DNA of 64,000 bases from Pseudobdellovibrionaceae bacterium (GTDB taxonomy: Bacteria; Bdellovibrionota; Bdellovibrionia; Bdellovibrionales; Bdellovibrionaceae): positions 186,001 through 250,000 of the forward strand of contig CANFQX010000002.1 of the NCBI GenBank assembly GCA_947449255.1, in the 5' to 3' direction. This document shows, in pieces, positions 44,125 through 52,414 of this stretch. Within the stretch, counting starts at the first letter, position 1. The number at the start of each line of letters is the position of its first letter. A program made the position numbers and the translations under genes. The notes beneath the pieces were generated by a model. That model had not been told where the DNA came from. It worked only from the letters and a program-made list of their open reading frames with translations, and made no database searches.

Positions 44125-44940
44125 TTAAATATTCAAAACGAATTCTTTAAGGAAAGACGAAAATTCGGATTCAACTTGTTTTGCCGTCTCCGTCACTTCG
44201 TTATGGGATAGTTTTTGTGATGTCATTCCCGCCGCAAGATTGGTAATGCAACTCAGGGCAGCCACGCGAAGTCCCAGATGATTAGCAGCAATGGACTCAG
44301 GAACTGTACTCATTCCTACTGCTGTCCCACCAATCAATTTTAGGTAACGAACTTCAGCAGGGGTTTCATAAGTTGGACCACTTACGCCGCAATAAATACC
44401 TTTGTGATGGCGAGTTCCCTGTTTTTTAAAGACGTCTTCCATGATTTGAACTAGGCGCTTATCGTAGGCCTCAGTCATGTCAGGAAAGCGCGGTCCAAGT
44501 TCCTTAATATTGGGTCCCATCAGCGGATTGGTCCCCATCAGATTGATGTGGTCTTCAATGATCATAAAATCGCCAGCAATCATGCCCTCGCCACAGCCGC
44601 CAGCGGAATTTGTTAAGATGAGTGTTTCTACTCCGAGCAAAGCCAAAGTGCGAGTAGGGTGAACAACGCTTTCCATGCTATGGCCTTCATAAAAGTGATT
44701 TCTTCCCTGGAGGATGACGATCGATTGAGAATCCACTTTCCCGAAAATTAAGTTTCCTGAATGGCCTTCAACAGTCGGCGCAGAGAAATGGGGAATATCT
44801 TTATAAGGGAGCGTGATTTCTAATTCAATATCCTTAACGAAAGATCCCAGGCCGGATCCAAGCACAATGCCAATTTTAGGTTTAGATGCACTTTTCGAGC
44901 GAATGTAATTTACTGATTCTTGAATATTATGAAGTACCAA
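44125..44940 (-). CDS. punA: Purine nucleoside phosphorylase
   Basis: PNP splits (deoxy)inosine and (deoxy)guanosine with phosphate to base and ribose-1-phosphate. The 271-residue product is the trimeric PNP type: IGIVLGSGLGSFVKDIE with the phosphate-binding GSGLG, FYEGHSMESVVHPTRTLALL, LTNSAGGCGEGMIAGD, SGPTYETPAEVRYLKLIG and the late SCITNLAAGM (Asn of the purine pocket). It follows deoA by 11 nt in the deoC-deoA-punA operon, so the three enzymes are probably made together. Confidence 0.95.
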   Translation of the reverse strand: MVLHNIQESVNYIRSKSASKPKIGIVLGSGLGSFVKDIELEITLPYKDIPHFSAPTVEGHSGNLIFGKVDSQSIVILQGRNHFYEGHSMESVVHPTRTLALLGVETLILTNSAGGCGEGMIAGDFMIIEDHINLMGTNPLMGPNIKELGPRFPDMTEAYDKRLVQIMEDVFKKQGTRHHKGIYCGVSGPTYETPAEVRYLKLIGGTAVGMSTVPESIAANHLGLRVAALSCITNLAAGMTSQKLSHNEVTETAKQVESEFSSFLKEFVLNI

Positions 44941-44951
44941 AATCTGCTCCT

Positions 44952-46271
44952 CTAATTTAAAACTCTCAGTATCAGACTCGGCTTTGAAATTTTATGCAAG
45001 GAAATATTCACAGCTGATCTTAACTTGGAAACGACTGATTTCAGCAGCTCTAAATCCTCACCATAGATTGTAAAAAGTGGATCTCCAATTTTTATTTCAT
45101 CACCAATTTTCACATGGAATTCAATGCCTGCAGTGGGTTCAATGATATCTGTAGTTTTCGAACGACCCGCTCGAATTAGAATTCCAGCAACTCCAATACT
45201 CTCGGTGTGGAAGCTCTCAATAAAGCCAGTTTGATCAGAAGAAATCATAAGTTTTTGTTTTGGCCTAGGCAGCATCGCAAGATGTCCCCCTTGAATTTGG
45301 CAGAGCTCTTCAAACTTCTTAAGGGCTTTTCCTGAAGTCAGCATTTCTTTGGCAACTCCATAGGATTCATCTTCGTTTTTGCCGACCCCAGCCAAGAGGA
45401 GCATATGCGCTGCCAATCTTAAGCTCAGTTCGCGAGTGTCCTCGTACAGATCATAACCGTTGGACCCAATGAATTTTTCATTTTTCATTATGGCCACGGA
45501 TTCTTCAATTTCTAGGGAGTTGCCAGCAAAGCGACCCAACGGCTGATCCATGTTGGTGATCAAGGAAGTTACTTTTTTTCCATAGCCTTTTGCAATGGCC
45601 ATTAAATTCGTAGCCAATTCCTCAGCCAGTGCCGGAGTCTTCATGAAGGCTCCAGAGCCATACTTAACATCTAAGACCAGGCCATCAATACCCTCAGCTA
45701 ATTTTTTTGACATGATTGATGCGCAGATTAGGGGTAAACTTTCAACAGTGGCCGTGACGTCCCTCAGCGCATAGATCTTTTTATCAGCAGGGCAAATTTC
45801 TTGAGTCTGTCCAATGAAACAAATGTTGTGATGACGGACAAGATTAACAAATTCTTCAAGCGTCTTCTGAATGCTAAAGCCTGGAATAGACTCCAACTTG
45901 TCTAAGGTTCCACCAGTATGGCCCAAGCCACGGCCAGAGATCATAGGGACGGGAATTCCTGCGGCAGCGACAATGGGCCCCAAAATTAAACTTGTTTTGT
46001 CACCTACTCCTCCGGTGGAGTGTTTATCTACCTTAAACTTTGCCAGTGAAGAAAAATCCACAGTTTTTCCCGAATGAAGCATGGCTTTTGTTAGCGATAA
46101 AGTTTCTTCTTCAGTCATTCCTCTAAAGAAAATCGCCATCAGGAGTGCGGCCATTTGGTAATCAGGGACGGTGTCATTAGAATAACCCATGATAAAGGAA
46201 TTGATCTGTTCGAAAGAGAGCTCGCCACCATTGCGCTTTATTTTTATTATCTCAGCGGGAAGCAGATTCAT
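44952..46271 (-). CDS. deoA: Thymidine/pyrimidine-nucleoside phosphorylase
   Basis: It cleaves thymidine or other pyrimidine nucleosides with phosphate. The 439-residue product has the family signatures VDKHSTGGVGDKTSLILGPI and SGRGLGHTGGTLDKLESIPG. The glycosyltransferase helical and alpha/beta domains are complete, and the C-terminal part has VKIGDEIKIGDPLFTIYGED. The ATG overlaps the deoC stop by one base (TAATG). Its length matches the thymidine phosphorylase/PdpA family; substrate range is not settled by sequence. Confidence 0.95.
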   Translation of the reverse strand: MNLLPAEIIKIKRNGGELSFEQINSFIMGYSNDTVPDYQMAALLMAIFFRGMTEEETLSLTKAMLHSGKTVDFSSLAKFKVDKHSTGGVGDKTSLILGPIVAAAGIPVPMISGRGLGHTGGTLDKLESIPGFSIQKTLEEFVNLVRHHNICFIGQTQEICPADKKIYALRDVTATVESLPLICASIMSKKLAEGIDGLVLDVKYGSGAFMKTPALAEELATNLMAIAKGYGKKVTSLITNMDQPLGRFAGNSLEIEESVAIMKNEKFIGSNGYDLYEDTRELSLRLAAHMLLLAGVGKNEDESYGVAKEMLTSGKALKKFEELCQIQGGHLAMLPRPKQKLMISSDQTGFIESFHTESIGVAGILIRAGRSKTTDIIEPTAGIEFHVKIGDEIKIGDPLFTIYGEDLELLKSVVSKLRSAVNISLHKISKPSLILRVLN

Positions 46272-46954
46272 TAATAACCACCCGTAGTATTTAATCCTTT
46301 TACTAGTTCAACACCAGAGCTCGTTCCAAGTCGTGTTGCTCCTGCTTCGATGAGTGCTAAAGCAGAATGAATATCCTTCACTCCTCCAGAAGCTTTTATT
46401 TGCATTCGGTCACCCACAACAGACTTCATTAATGTGACATCTTCAACTGTTGCCCCGCCACCGGCAAATCCAGTTGACGTTTTGACAAAATGCGCGCCTG
46501 CCTCAAGTGCGGCTGTACATGCAAGTGTCTTGTCTTCAGAATTTAGTAGCGAGGTCTCAATAATGACTTTAACTGTGCATCCCTGTGCGGCTTCAACAAC
46601 GCTTTTGATGTCATTCTTTACGTAATCTAGTCGACGATCCTTCAATGCTCCGATGTGGATCACCATGTCGATTTCTTGTGCGCCTTGTGTAACGGCAGTC
46701 TTTGTCTCGAAAGATTTTGATGTTGTATCCATGGCTCCTAAAGGAAAGCCAACAACGCAACAAACTTTAACATTGGAATTCTTTAATAATTCAGAGCAGG
46801 CTTTGACGTAGGAAGTATTTACACAAACACTAAAAAAGCTATTTTCAATAGCCTCAACACAAAGTTTTTCGATTTGAAAAAGTTGTGCATCAGCTTTAAG
46901 CAGAGTGTGGTCAATGTAACGATTCAATTTTTTACTAGTCACAGCACTATTCAT
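46271..46954 (-). CDS. deoC: Deoxyribose-phosphate aldolase
   Basis: It splits 2-deoxyribose-5-phosphate into acetaldehyde and glyceraldehyde-3-phosphate. The 227-residue product has IDHTLLKADA at the start, VVGFPLGAMDTTSKSFE, the Schiff-base lysine Lys158 in FVKTSTGF, and Lys187 (IKASGGVKD) and Asp96 (QEIDMVIHIG) of the relay. It heads an operon with deoA and punA and links nucleoside breakdown to glycolysis. The ATG at 46952-46954 has AGGAGCG-type sequence upstream. About 100 bp separate it from pilT upstream, where its promoter should lie. Confidence 0.96.
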   Translation of the reverse strand: MNSAVTSKKLNRYIDHTLLKADAQLFQIEKLCVEAIENSFFSVCVNTSYVKACSELLKNSNVKVCCVVGFPLGAMDTTSKSFETKTAVTQGAQEIDMVIHIGALKDRRLDYVKNDIKSVVEAAQGCTVKVIIETSLLNSEDKTLACTAALEAGAHFVKTSTGFAGGGATVEDVTLMKSVVGDRMQIKASGGVKDIHSALALIEAGATRLGTSSGVELVKGLNTTGGY

Positions 46955-47055
46955 CTTACGCTCCTGAATTTAGTTTTTTTAAAAAAACTTCTTCAGAAAT
47001 CTTGCGCTGAATGAATTGGCAGGTCAACATGCAGTTCCGCTTTAAGTCGACTCAC

Positions 47056-48156
47056 TTAACCCAATTTAGTGCCGCCTCCACCAATCCCTGAACCTGCTAA
47101 GTTAGCAGAAACGGGTTCATTGACAGAGAGGCCAAGGAATGATCGTGCATCGTTCGGTGAGACCTTCCCTTTTTTAATAAGATCATCAATATATTTTTCA
47201 AATAAAATCATTCCATGTGAAGATCCAGTTTGCATTGCCGATGCAATTTGATGAACTTTTCCTTCGCGAATAAGGTTTGAAATGGCTTTGGTATTGCGAA
47301 GGATCTCATAGGCGGCGACTCGTCCTTGGCCGTCAGCACGGGGAAAAAGTGTTTGAGCTATAACTCCTCGCAGACTTTCCGCAAGCATCGTTCGTATTTG
47401 CTGTTGTTGACCCGCTGGAAACACGTCAATAATACGGTCAATTGTTTTTGCAGCATTGTTGGTGTGTAAGGTGCCAAAGACAAGGTGACCAGTTTCAGCC
47501 GCTGTGAGTGCTAAGGAAATAGTTTCCAAGTCACGCAATTCACCCACCAATAAAATATCTGGATCTTCCCGAAGGGCCGCTTTCAGGGCATTGGCAAAAG
47601 ATTTGGTATGACTGCCAACCTCTCTTTGGTTAACTAAGGACTTGATGTTAGTATGAACAAACTCGATAGGATCTTCGACGGTGATGATGTGTGCCTCTCT
47701 TGTCATGTTTATTTCATTCACCAAGGCAGCAAGGGTAGTCGACTTTCCTGAGCCGGTTGGACCTGTGACCAAAACTAATCCACGATCGCAATCAATAAGA
47801 TCTGTTAATGTTTTCGGTAAATTCAATTCCTGCACGGTTTTAATTTTTTCGGGAATCATCCGAAACACTCCACCAAGACCTTTACGCTGCATAAAGACAT
47901 TGCAGCGGAAACGTCCTAGTCCGGCCAGGGTGTAGGCAAAGTCCAGCTCCCAATGCTCCACAAACATTTTTTTCTGCTTTTCAGACAGGATTTCAAAAAT
48001 GAGGCCCTGTACGTCTTGATTGGTGAGTTCCCTATAGTTAAGAGGGACCATATTCCCATGTAAGCGCAGGAATGGGGAGGCTCCACTTGTTATGTGTAAG
48101 TCGGAGGCACCTTGTTCCACCATAATTTTAAACAGATCATCAATTGTGGCCATCAT
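47056..48156 (-). CDS. pilT: Type IV pilus retraction ATPase PilT
   Basis: PilT powers pilus retraction and twitching. The 366-residue product has Walker A GPTGSGKSTTLAAL and the Asp-box HIITVEDPIEFVH. The Walker B region is DILLVGELRD, where most PilT proteins have GEMRD, and the His-box is GHLVFGTLHTNNAAKTIDRI. The C-terminal AISNLIREGK corresponds to the PilT-specific AIRNLIRE, with Ser replacing Arg. An N-terminal PAS-like part precedes these. The start is either of two adjacent ATGs (48154-48156 or 48151-48153), with GGAG close upstream. It is divergent from rng, 165 bp away. Confidence 0.96.
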   Translation of the reverse strand: MMATIDDLFKIMVEQGASDLHITSGASPFLRLHGNMVPLNYRELTNQDVQGLIFEILSEKQKKMFVEHWELDFAYTLAGLGRFRCNVFMQRKGLGGVFRMIPEKIKTVQELNLPKTLTDLIDCDRGLVLVTGPTGSGKSTTLAALVNEINMTREAHIITVEDPIEFVHTNIKSLVNQREVGSHTKSFANALKAALREDPDILLVGELRDLETISLALTAAETGHLVFGTLHTNNAAKTIDRIIDVFPAGQQQQIRTMLAESLRGVIAQTLFPRADGQGRVAAYEILRNTKAISNLIREGKVHQIASAMQTGSSHGMILFEKYIDDLIKKGKVSPNDARSFLGLSVNEPVSANLAGSGIGGGGTKLG

Positions 48157-48321
48157 TTACTCCGCAAATATGCTAATTCAGTGATCTTCTCGGCAAGTTG
48201 TGTTTCAATATTGAATTGTATCTATGATTCGTTTTGATTCTGGACGATAGACGAGCTATTGGATCGGATGATTTTGCAAATCAAACCCCTGTCTAACACA
48301 CTTCAACAACTAGGAGAAAAT

Positions 48322-49842
48322 GTGTCAGCTGAAATTCTAATTAATGTAAGACCTCAGGAAACCAGGGTCGCGTACGTCGACTCCGGCGTTTTGTCTGATC
48401 TGAAAATAGAGAGAAAAACATCACCGACTTTAGTCGGATCGATTCATCGTGGCACCGTTATTCGAGTGCTGCCAGGGATGCAGGCCGCTTTTGTCGATAT
48501 TGGAATGGAAAAAGCAGCATTTTTATACGTTGGCGATATTCGTGAGGATGTTGATGATAATTTTCTATCGACGGTTGATCGAGATGAGCCACTTGAATTG
48601 GAAGGCGACGAGGAAAAGCCTCATCATCACCATGTAAAGGTTCAAATTCAAGACATCCTTAAAGAAGGCCAATATATATTGGTGCAAGTTGCAAAGGACC
48701 CCCTGGGGACAAAAGGGGCACGGCTTACGACCCATTTATCTTTGCCTGGCCGATTTGTCGTGTTTTTACCAACAGTGAGGCATCTTGGGATTTCTCGCAG
48801 GATTGAAGATGAAACAGAACGAGAGCGCCTCAGAAAGCTTGTTCAAAAAATTAATCCATCAGGCGGCGTTATTGTTAGGACTGCCGCAGAGGGAACCTCC
48901 GAAGAGATGCTAAAGGCAGATATCGAATATCTCGATCGCATGAGCAAAGAGGTTTTTAAAAGCTATGAGAAAAAGAAAACACCAGGGGCACTTCATACTG
49001 AACTAGATGTGGAGTTGCGCGCGCTTCGCGATCTTATGAGTGAAGATGTTAAGAGTGTCTGGGTTGATGACATCGAAGTTCATAAAAAAGTTGTTAAATT
49101 TGTGTCGCAATTTATGCCAAAGTACAAACAGAATATTGTATTGTATGAAGAAAAAAAGCCGCTGTTTGATCTGTATGAAATAGATATTGAAATATCCAGA
49201 TCGATGGAGCGAAAGATTTGGCTTAAGTCGGGTGGATATATAGTCATCGATGAAGCTGAAGCGCTGGTTGTGATTGATGTCAACACCGGTAAGTTCGTGG
49301 GAAAAAAAGATCTCGAAGACACCATTCTGAAAACAAACCTAGAAGCTGTTAGAGAAGCTGCCCACCAGCTGCGAATTCGCAACTGTGGCGGAATAATCAT
49401 CATTGATTTTATCGATATGGAAAAAGAATCCCATCGCGAGAAAGTTATGGAAACTCTTGCCGAAGAATTGGGCAAGGATCGGGCCCGAACGAACGTTGTT
49501 TCGATGTCACAACTAGGCCTGGTTGAAATGACCCGCAAGCGCATTCGGCCTTCTCTAATTAAAACCTTGTGTGAACCCTGTTCATATTGCGATGGCAAAG
49601 GCTACATTAAGCGCAAATCAACAGTCGCAAATGAGATTTTTAGAGAACTAGAGCGAGACGCCGACATGCTGACAAATAAAAAAACAAATGTGGTCATTCA
49701 TTGTCATAGCGAAGTTGTCGATTGGGTCTACGAAGTTGAAGGTGAGAGTCTAGAAGCTATCGAAAAGAAGATAGAACGCTCTGTAGCCTTCAAAATTGAA
49801 CCTAACTATCATATAGAGCAATACGAAATATTTTTCGTTTAG
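48322..49842 (+). CDS. rng: Ribonuclease G
   Basis: RNase G is an endoribonuclease of rRNA and mRNA processing. The chosen start is GTG 48322, with AGGAG five bases upstream; it yields 506 residues beginning SAEILINVRPQETRVAYVDS, which matches the known N-terminus. Longer frames from TTG 48259 or ATG 48268 lack such a site. The S1 domain contains VLPGMQAAFVDIGMEKAAFL. The catalytic DNase I-like part has VIDVNTGKFVGKKDLEDTIL and GGIIIIDFIDME. The zinc-link CEPCSYCDGKGY joins the dimer. It is divergent from pilT and ends before a hairpin terminator. Confidence 0.95.
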   Translation: MSAEILINVRPQETRVAYVDSGVLSDLKIERKTSPTLVGSIHRGTVIRVLPGMQAAFVDIGMEKAAFLYVGDIREDVDDNFLSTVDRDEPLELEGDEEKPHHHHVKVQIQDILKEGQYILVQVAKDPLGTKGARLTTHLSLPGRFVVFLPTVRHLGISRRIEDETERERLRKLVQKINPSGGVIVRTAAEGTSEEMLKADIEYLDRMSKEVFKSYEKKKTPGALHTELDVELRALRDLMSEDVKSVWVDDIEVHKKVVKFVSQFMPKYKQNIVLYEEKKPLFDLYEIDIEISRSMERKIWLKSGGYIVIDEAEALVVIDVNTGKFVGKKDLEDTILKTNLEAVREAAHQLRIRNCGGIIIIDFIDMEKESHREKVMETLAEELGKDRARTNVVSMSQLGLVEMTRKRIRPSLIKTLCEPCSYCDGKGYIKRKSTVANEIFRELERDADMLTNKKTNVVIHCHSEVVDWVYEVEGESLEAIEKKIERSVAFKIEPNYHIEQYEIFFV

Positions 49843-49881
49843 TGATTCAGCAAGTAAGTGAATTCAAAAAATAAATCAGGT

Positions 49882-49911
49882 CCCGAGTGCGCCGTTAAAG
49901 CCAGTCTCGGG
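49882..49911 (+). terminator. Terminator of rng
   Basis: CCCGAG (49882-49887) pairs with CTCGGG (49906-49911) over an 18-nt loop, followed by a T-rich stretch (ATTATTTTAT). Confidence 0.6.
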
Positions 49912-49999
49912 CGATTATTTTATAGGCCGCGTTAATATACTCAGTTCCTAGGGTCACAAGCTGTGCAATATTCTTTTCACCTTTCTGATCCATCACTTT

Positions 50000-50156
50000 C
50001 CAGATTCAGATCTGGTTGTGGCTCAGAGGCACTTTCCAATAACCGGCCGTGGCCGGAATGAATGACTGGCGCAGTTTCTTTTTAGCGCCATACAGTCGTG
50101 TAAGTAGCTGTAAAAATAGCCAAAACAATCATTTGCCGGCTTTAAAATAGCAGCCG
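50000..50156. ncRNA. Cluster of four hairpins, candidate structured RNA
   Basis: Between rng and rplU, four inverted repeats follow one another: CCAGAT/ATCTGG (50000-50015), CCGGCC/GGCCGG (50043-50056), TGGCGC/GCGCCA (50067-50090) and CGGCT/AGCCG (50137-50156). The last is followed by an A/T-rich run. No open frame covers them. They lie upstream of the best rplU promoter, so they would be a separate small RNA, not the rplU leader. The call rests on hairpins alone. Confidence 0.35.
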
Positions 50157-50264
50157 AAAAGTGATTAAATTTTTTAAAAAAACTGCATGAATAGAAACTC
50201 TAAGTGTTTAATTTTTTAAGCAAAAATGATCTAAAAATGAATCTCAACAAAGTGTTCTTTTTTA

Positions 50265-50293
50265 TTGCAAAGGGAATTCCTTGCGACTATTCT
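50265..50293 (+). promoter_or_regulatory. Candidate rplU promoter
   Basis: TTGCAA (50265-50270) and TATTCT (50288-50293) are spaced by 17 bp, giving a leader of about 100 nt before rplU. A TTGACA at 50337-50342 has no good -10 partner. Confidence 0.35.
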
Positions 50294-50401
50294 CTCTCCT
50301 TTCCCATAAAAGCTGAAAAAATTAGCATCTAATAGGTTGACAAAACCTACTGCAAGGTGGCAATTACGTTTGGCTTAATTCGGGTAGCTGGAGGTCAAAT
50401 T

Positions 50402-50977
50402 ATGTACGCGATTATTCGTACAGGCGGTAAGCAATATAAAGTTCAAGCTGGTGATGTAGTTCAAGTTGATAAACTTGATCAGAAACTCGGCGCAGAGTTT
50501 GAAATCAACGATATTTTGATGGTTGGTGGTGAGTCCACTCATGTTGGTCAACCTCTTGTAAAAGGCGCAAAAGTAACTGTAGTGGTTACTAAGCAAGCTA
50601 AAGACAAAAAGAAGATCGTTTTCAAAAAGAAACGTCGTCAAGGTTACAGAAAATTTGCAACTCACAGACAAGAGTTCACTGAACTTTTCGTGAAAGCAAT
50701 TACTTCTCCTGATGGCAAAGTTGAGAAAACAGAAATTACACCAAATGTAGTTGATGTTGATGGAAAACGCGCAGAAGCTAAAGATGCACGTATAGCAGCA
50801 CGCGTAGAGCGCGCAGCTAACAAGTCTAAGTCAAAGGGCGAAGAAGTTGTCACTAAGGTTGTTAAAAAAGTAGCGAAAAAGAAAGTTGCCAAAAAAGCAG
50901 TTAAAAAAACTGTTAAAAAAGTAACTAAAAAAGTCGCTGTGAAAAAAGCAGTTAAAAAGACTTCTAAGAAAGCATAA
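50402..50977 (+). CDS. rplU: 50S ribosomal protein L21 with histone-H1-like lysine tail
   Basis: L21 binds 23S rRNA in the 50S subunit. The start ATG 50402 (YAIIRTGGKQYKVQAGDVVQ) has GGAGG seven bases upstream. Residues 1-103 are complete L21, including KKKRRQGYRKFATHRQEFT. About 88 residues follow that ordinary L21 lacks: a mixed stretch (DVDGKRAEAKDARIAARVER), then a tail of KK-A/V/T repeats (AKKKVAKKAVKKTVKKVTKK) like histone H1 tails. The tail would bind nucleic acid without specificity. rpmA follows 28 nt later and a terminator lies after it. Confidence 0.95.
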   Translation: MYAIIRTGGKQYKVQAGDVVQVDKLDQKLGAEFEINDILMVGGESTHVGQPLVKGAKVTVVVTKQAKDKKKIVFKKKRRQGYRKFATHRQEFTELFVKAITSPDGKVEKTEITPNVVDVDGKRAEAKDARIAARVERAANKSKSKGEEVVTKVVKKVAKKKVAKKAVKKTVKKVTKKVAVKKAVKKTSKKA

Positions 50978-51005
50978 TTTTAATCTTTTTTAAGAGAGGT
51001 ATGTC

Positions 51006-51266
51006 ATGGCAAGTAAAAAGGCCGGTGGTAGTACAAAAAATGGTCGTGATTCACAGAGTAAACGACTAGGTGTAAAACGTTTTGGCGGCGAAAGAGTTCT
51101 TCCTGGAACTATCATCGTTCGTCAACGTGGAACTAAATTCCATCTTGGTAACAATGTAAAAATAGGTCGTGATCACACGATTTATTCAATTATTGAAGGT
51201 CTTGTTAAATTTGAGCGTTTCTCTAAAGAGCGTTTCAAAATTAGTGTTTATCCAAAAGCTGTGTAA
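51006..51266 (+). CDS. rpmA: 50S ribosomal protein L27
   Basis: L27 sits at the peptidyl-transferase centre of the 50S subunit. The 86-residue product begins with [20 protein letters not shown] and contains [20 protein letters not shown], both diagnostic. The N-terminus has no cleavable extension of the kind seen in Firmicutes. GAGAGG lies upstream of the ATG. It is the second gene of the rplU operon. Confidence 0.98.
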   Translation: MASKKAGGSTKNGRDSQSKRLGVKRFGGERVLPGTIIVRQRGTKFHLGNNVKIGRDHTIYSIIEGLVKFERFSKERFKISVYPKAV

Positions 51267-51334
51267 TTTATTCCCAATTTTAGGGAGGAAAATTAACTTT
51301 TTTGGTAAGCACCAAGATATTTTTTCAAATTCAT

Positions 51335-51363
51335 AAAAAGGAGCCATCCAAGGCTCCTTTTTT
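51335..51363 (+). terminator. Terminator after rplU-rpmA, in front of obgE
   Basis: AAAAAGGAGCC (51335-51345) pairs with GGCTCCTTTTT (51352-51362) over a 6-nt loop and ends in a T-run. The obgE start codon is only 20 nt further on, so obgE depends on read-through or on a promoter inside this small space. Confidence 0.85.
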
Positions 51364-51382
51364 GTTGTATACGGTGCTTCAA

Positions 51383-52414
51383 ATGAAATTTATAGACGAA
51401 GTTAAAATCAAAATTGCTTCTGGTCGCGGCGGTCCTGGCTGCATCAGTTTTAGAAGAGAATCTATGCAGCCACGTGGCGGGCCAGACGGCGGCGACGGCG
51501 GCAAAGGCGGGGATGTCATCATCAAGACATCCAGGCATATTAATTCCCTAGTAGATCTTAGACAAAATAAACGTTATGCCGCCGCGAGTGGGCAGATGGG
51601 TTTTGGAAGGCAGAAGGCTGGTCACGATGGTGCCGATTTTGTTTTGATCGTCCCCAAGGGCACGATTATCCGAAGCCCTGAAGGCGAGATCATTGTCGAT
51701 ATGACTGGTATTGATCAGCATTTGATTCTTAAGGGTGGCCGTGGTGGCAAAGGCAATGAATTCTTTAAAAACAGTGTGAACCAAGCACCAGATTTTGCTC
51801 AACCCGGAGAAGACGGCGAAGAGCTTGAGGTCAAACTCGAACTCAAGCTTATTGCTGACGTAGGCATCATCGGATTTCCAAACGCTGGTAAATCAACTTT
51901 GATTTCACGAATTTCAGCAGCACGTCCGAAAATTGCTGACTATCCATTTACAACACTGACTCCAAACCTTGGCGTCGTCAAAGCAGGGGATTATAGTTCT
52001 TTTGTTGTTGCTGATATTCCTGGCTTGGTAAAAGGTGCGCATGAGGGTGTAGGTCTTGGCATACAGTTTCTAAAGCACGTTGAGCGGACCAGAGTTTTTA
52101 TACATTTGGTAGATGTCTCTGGCATGTCGGGGCGAGATCCAATTCAAGATTACTTGGATATCAATCACGAGTTAAAAATGTATGACGAGAGCAATGTTGA
52201 TAAAGAGGGTTTTTTCCCTCTTTCAAGTCGACCTCAGTTTGTTGTTCTTAATAAAATTGATACTCTTGATTTTGATCAATTGAATAAACTTTCAATCGCA
52301 TTTAAAAAAATAATTGGACATGATGTTATGTCCATTTCTGCAGTTACTGGGAAAAATATCAACGAACTTGTCGTTGAATTAGCCCGTCAAACTATGAAAC
52401 AGGAAGAAGAATAA
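51383..52414 (+). CDS. obgE: GTPase Obg
   Basis: Obg is a ribosome-assembly and stress GTPase. The chosen start ATG 51383 (KFIDEVKIKIASGRGG) gives 343 residues, the family length. Longer frames would run through the terminator hairpin. The Obg fold has GGDGGKGGDVIIKTSRHINS. The G domain has G1 GFPNAGKSTLISRI, G3 VADIPGLVKGAHEGVGLGIQ and G4 NKID. No good Shine-Dalgarno is visible. The stop overlaps the nadD start by one base (TAATG), so translation is coupled. Confidence 0.97.
   Translation: MKFIDEVKIKIASGRGGPGCISFRRESMQPRGGPDGGDGGKGGDVIIKTSRHINSLVDLRQNKRYAAASGQMGFGRQKAGHDGADFVLIVPKGTIIRSPEGEIIVDMTGIDQHLILKGGRGGKGNEFFKNSVNQAPDFAQPGEDGEELEVKLELKLIADVGIIGFPNAGKSTLISRISAARPKIADYPFTTLTPNLGVVKAGDYSSFVVADIPGLVKGAHEGVGLGIQFLKHVERTRVFIHLVDVSGMSGRDPIQDYLDINHELKMYDESNVDKEGFFPLSSRPQFVVLNKIDTLDFDQLNKLSIAFKKIIGHDVMSISAVTGKNINELVVELARQTMKQEEE

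Noticed and set aside
50337-50342. TTGACA upstream of rplU
   Set aside because: No -10 element at 16-18 bp; the pair at 50265-50293 fits better.
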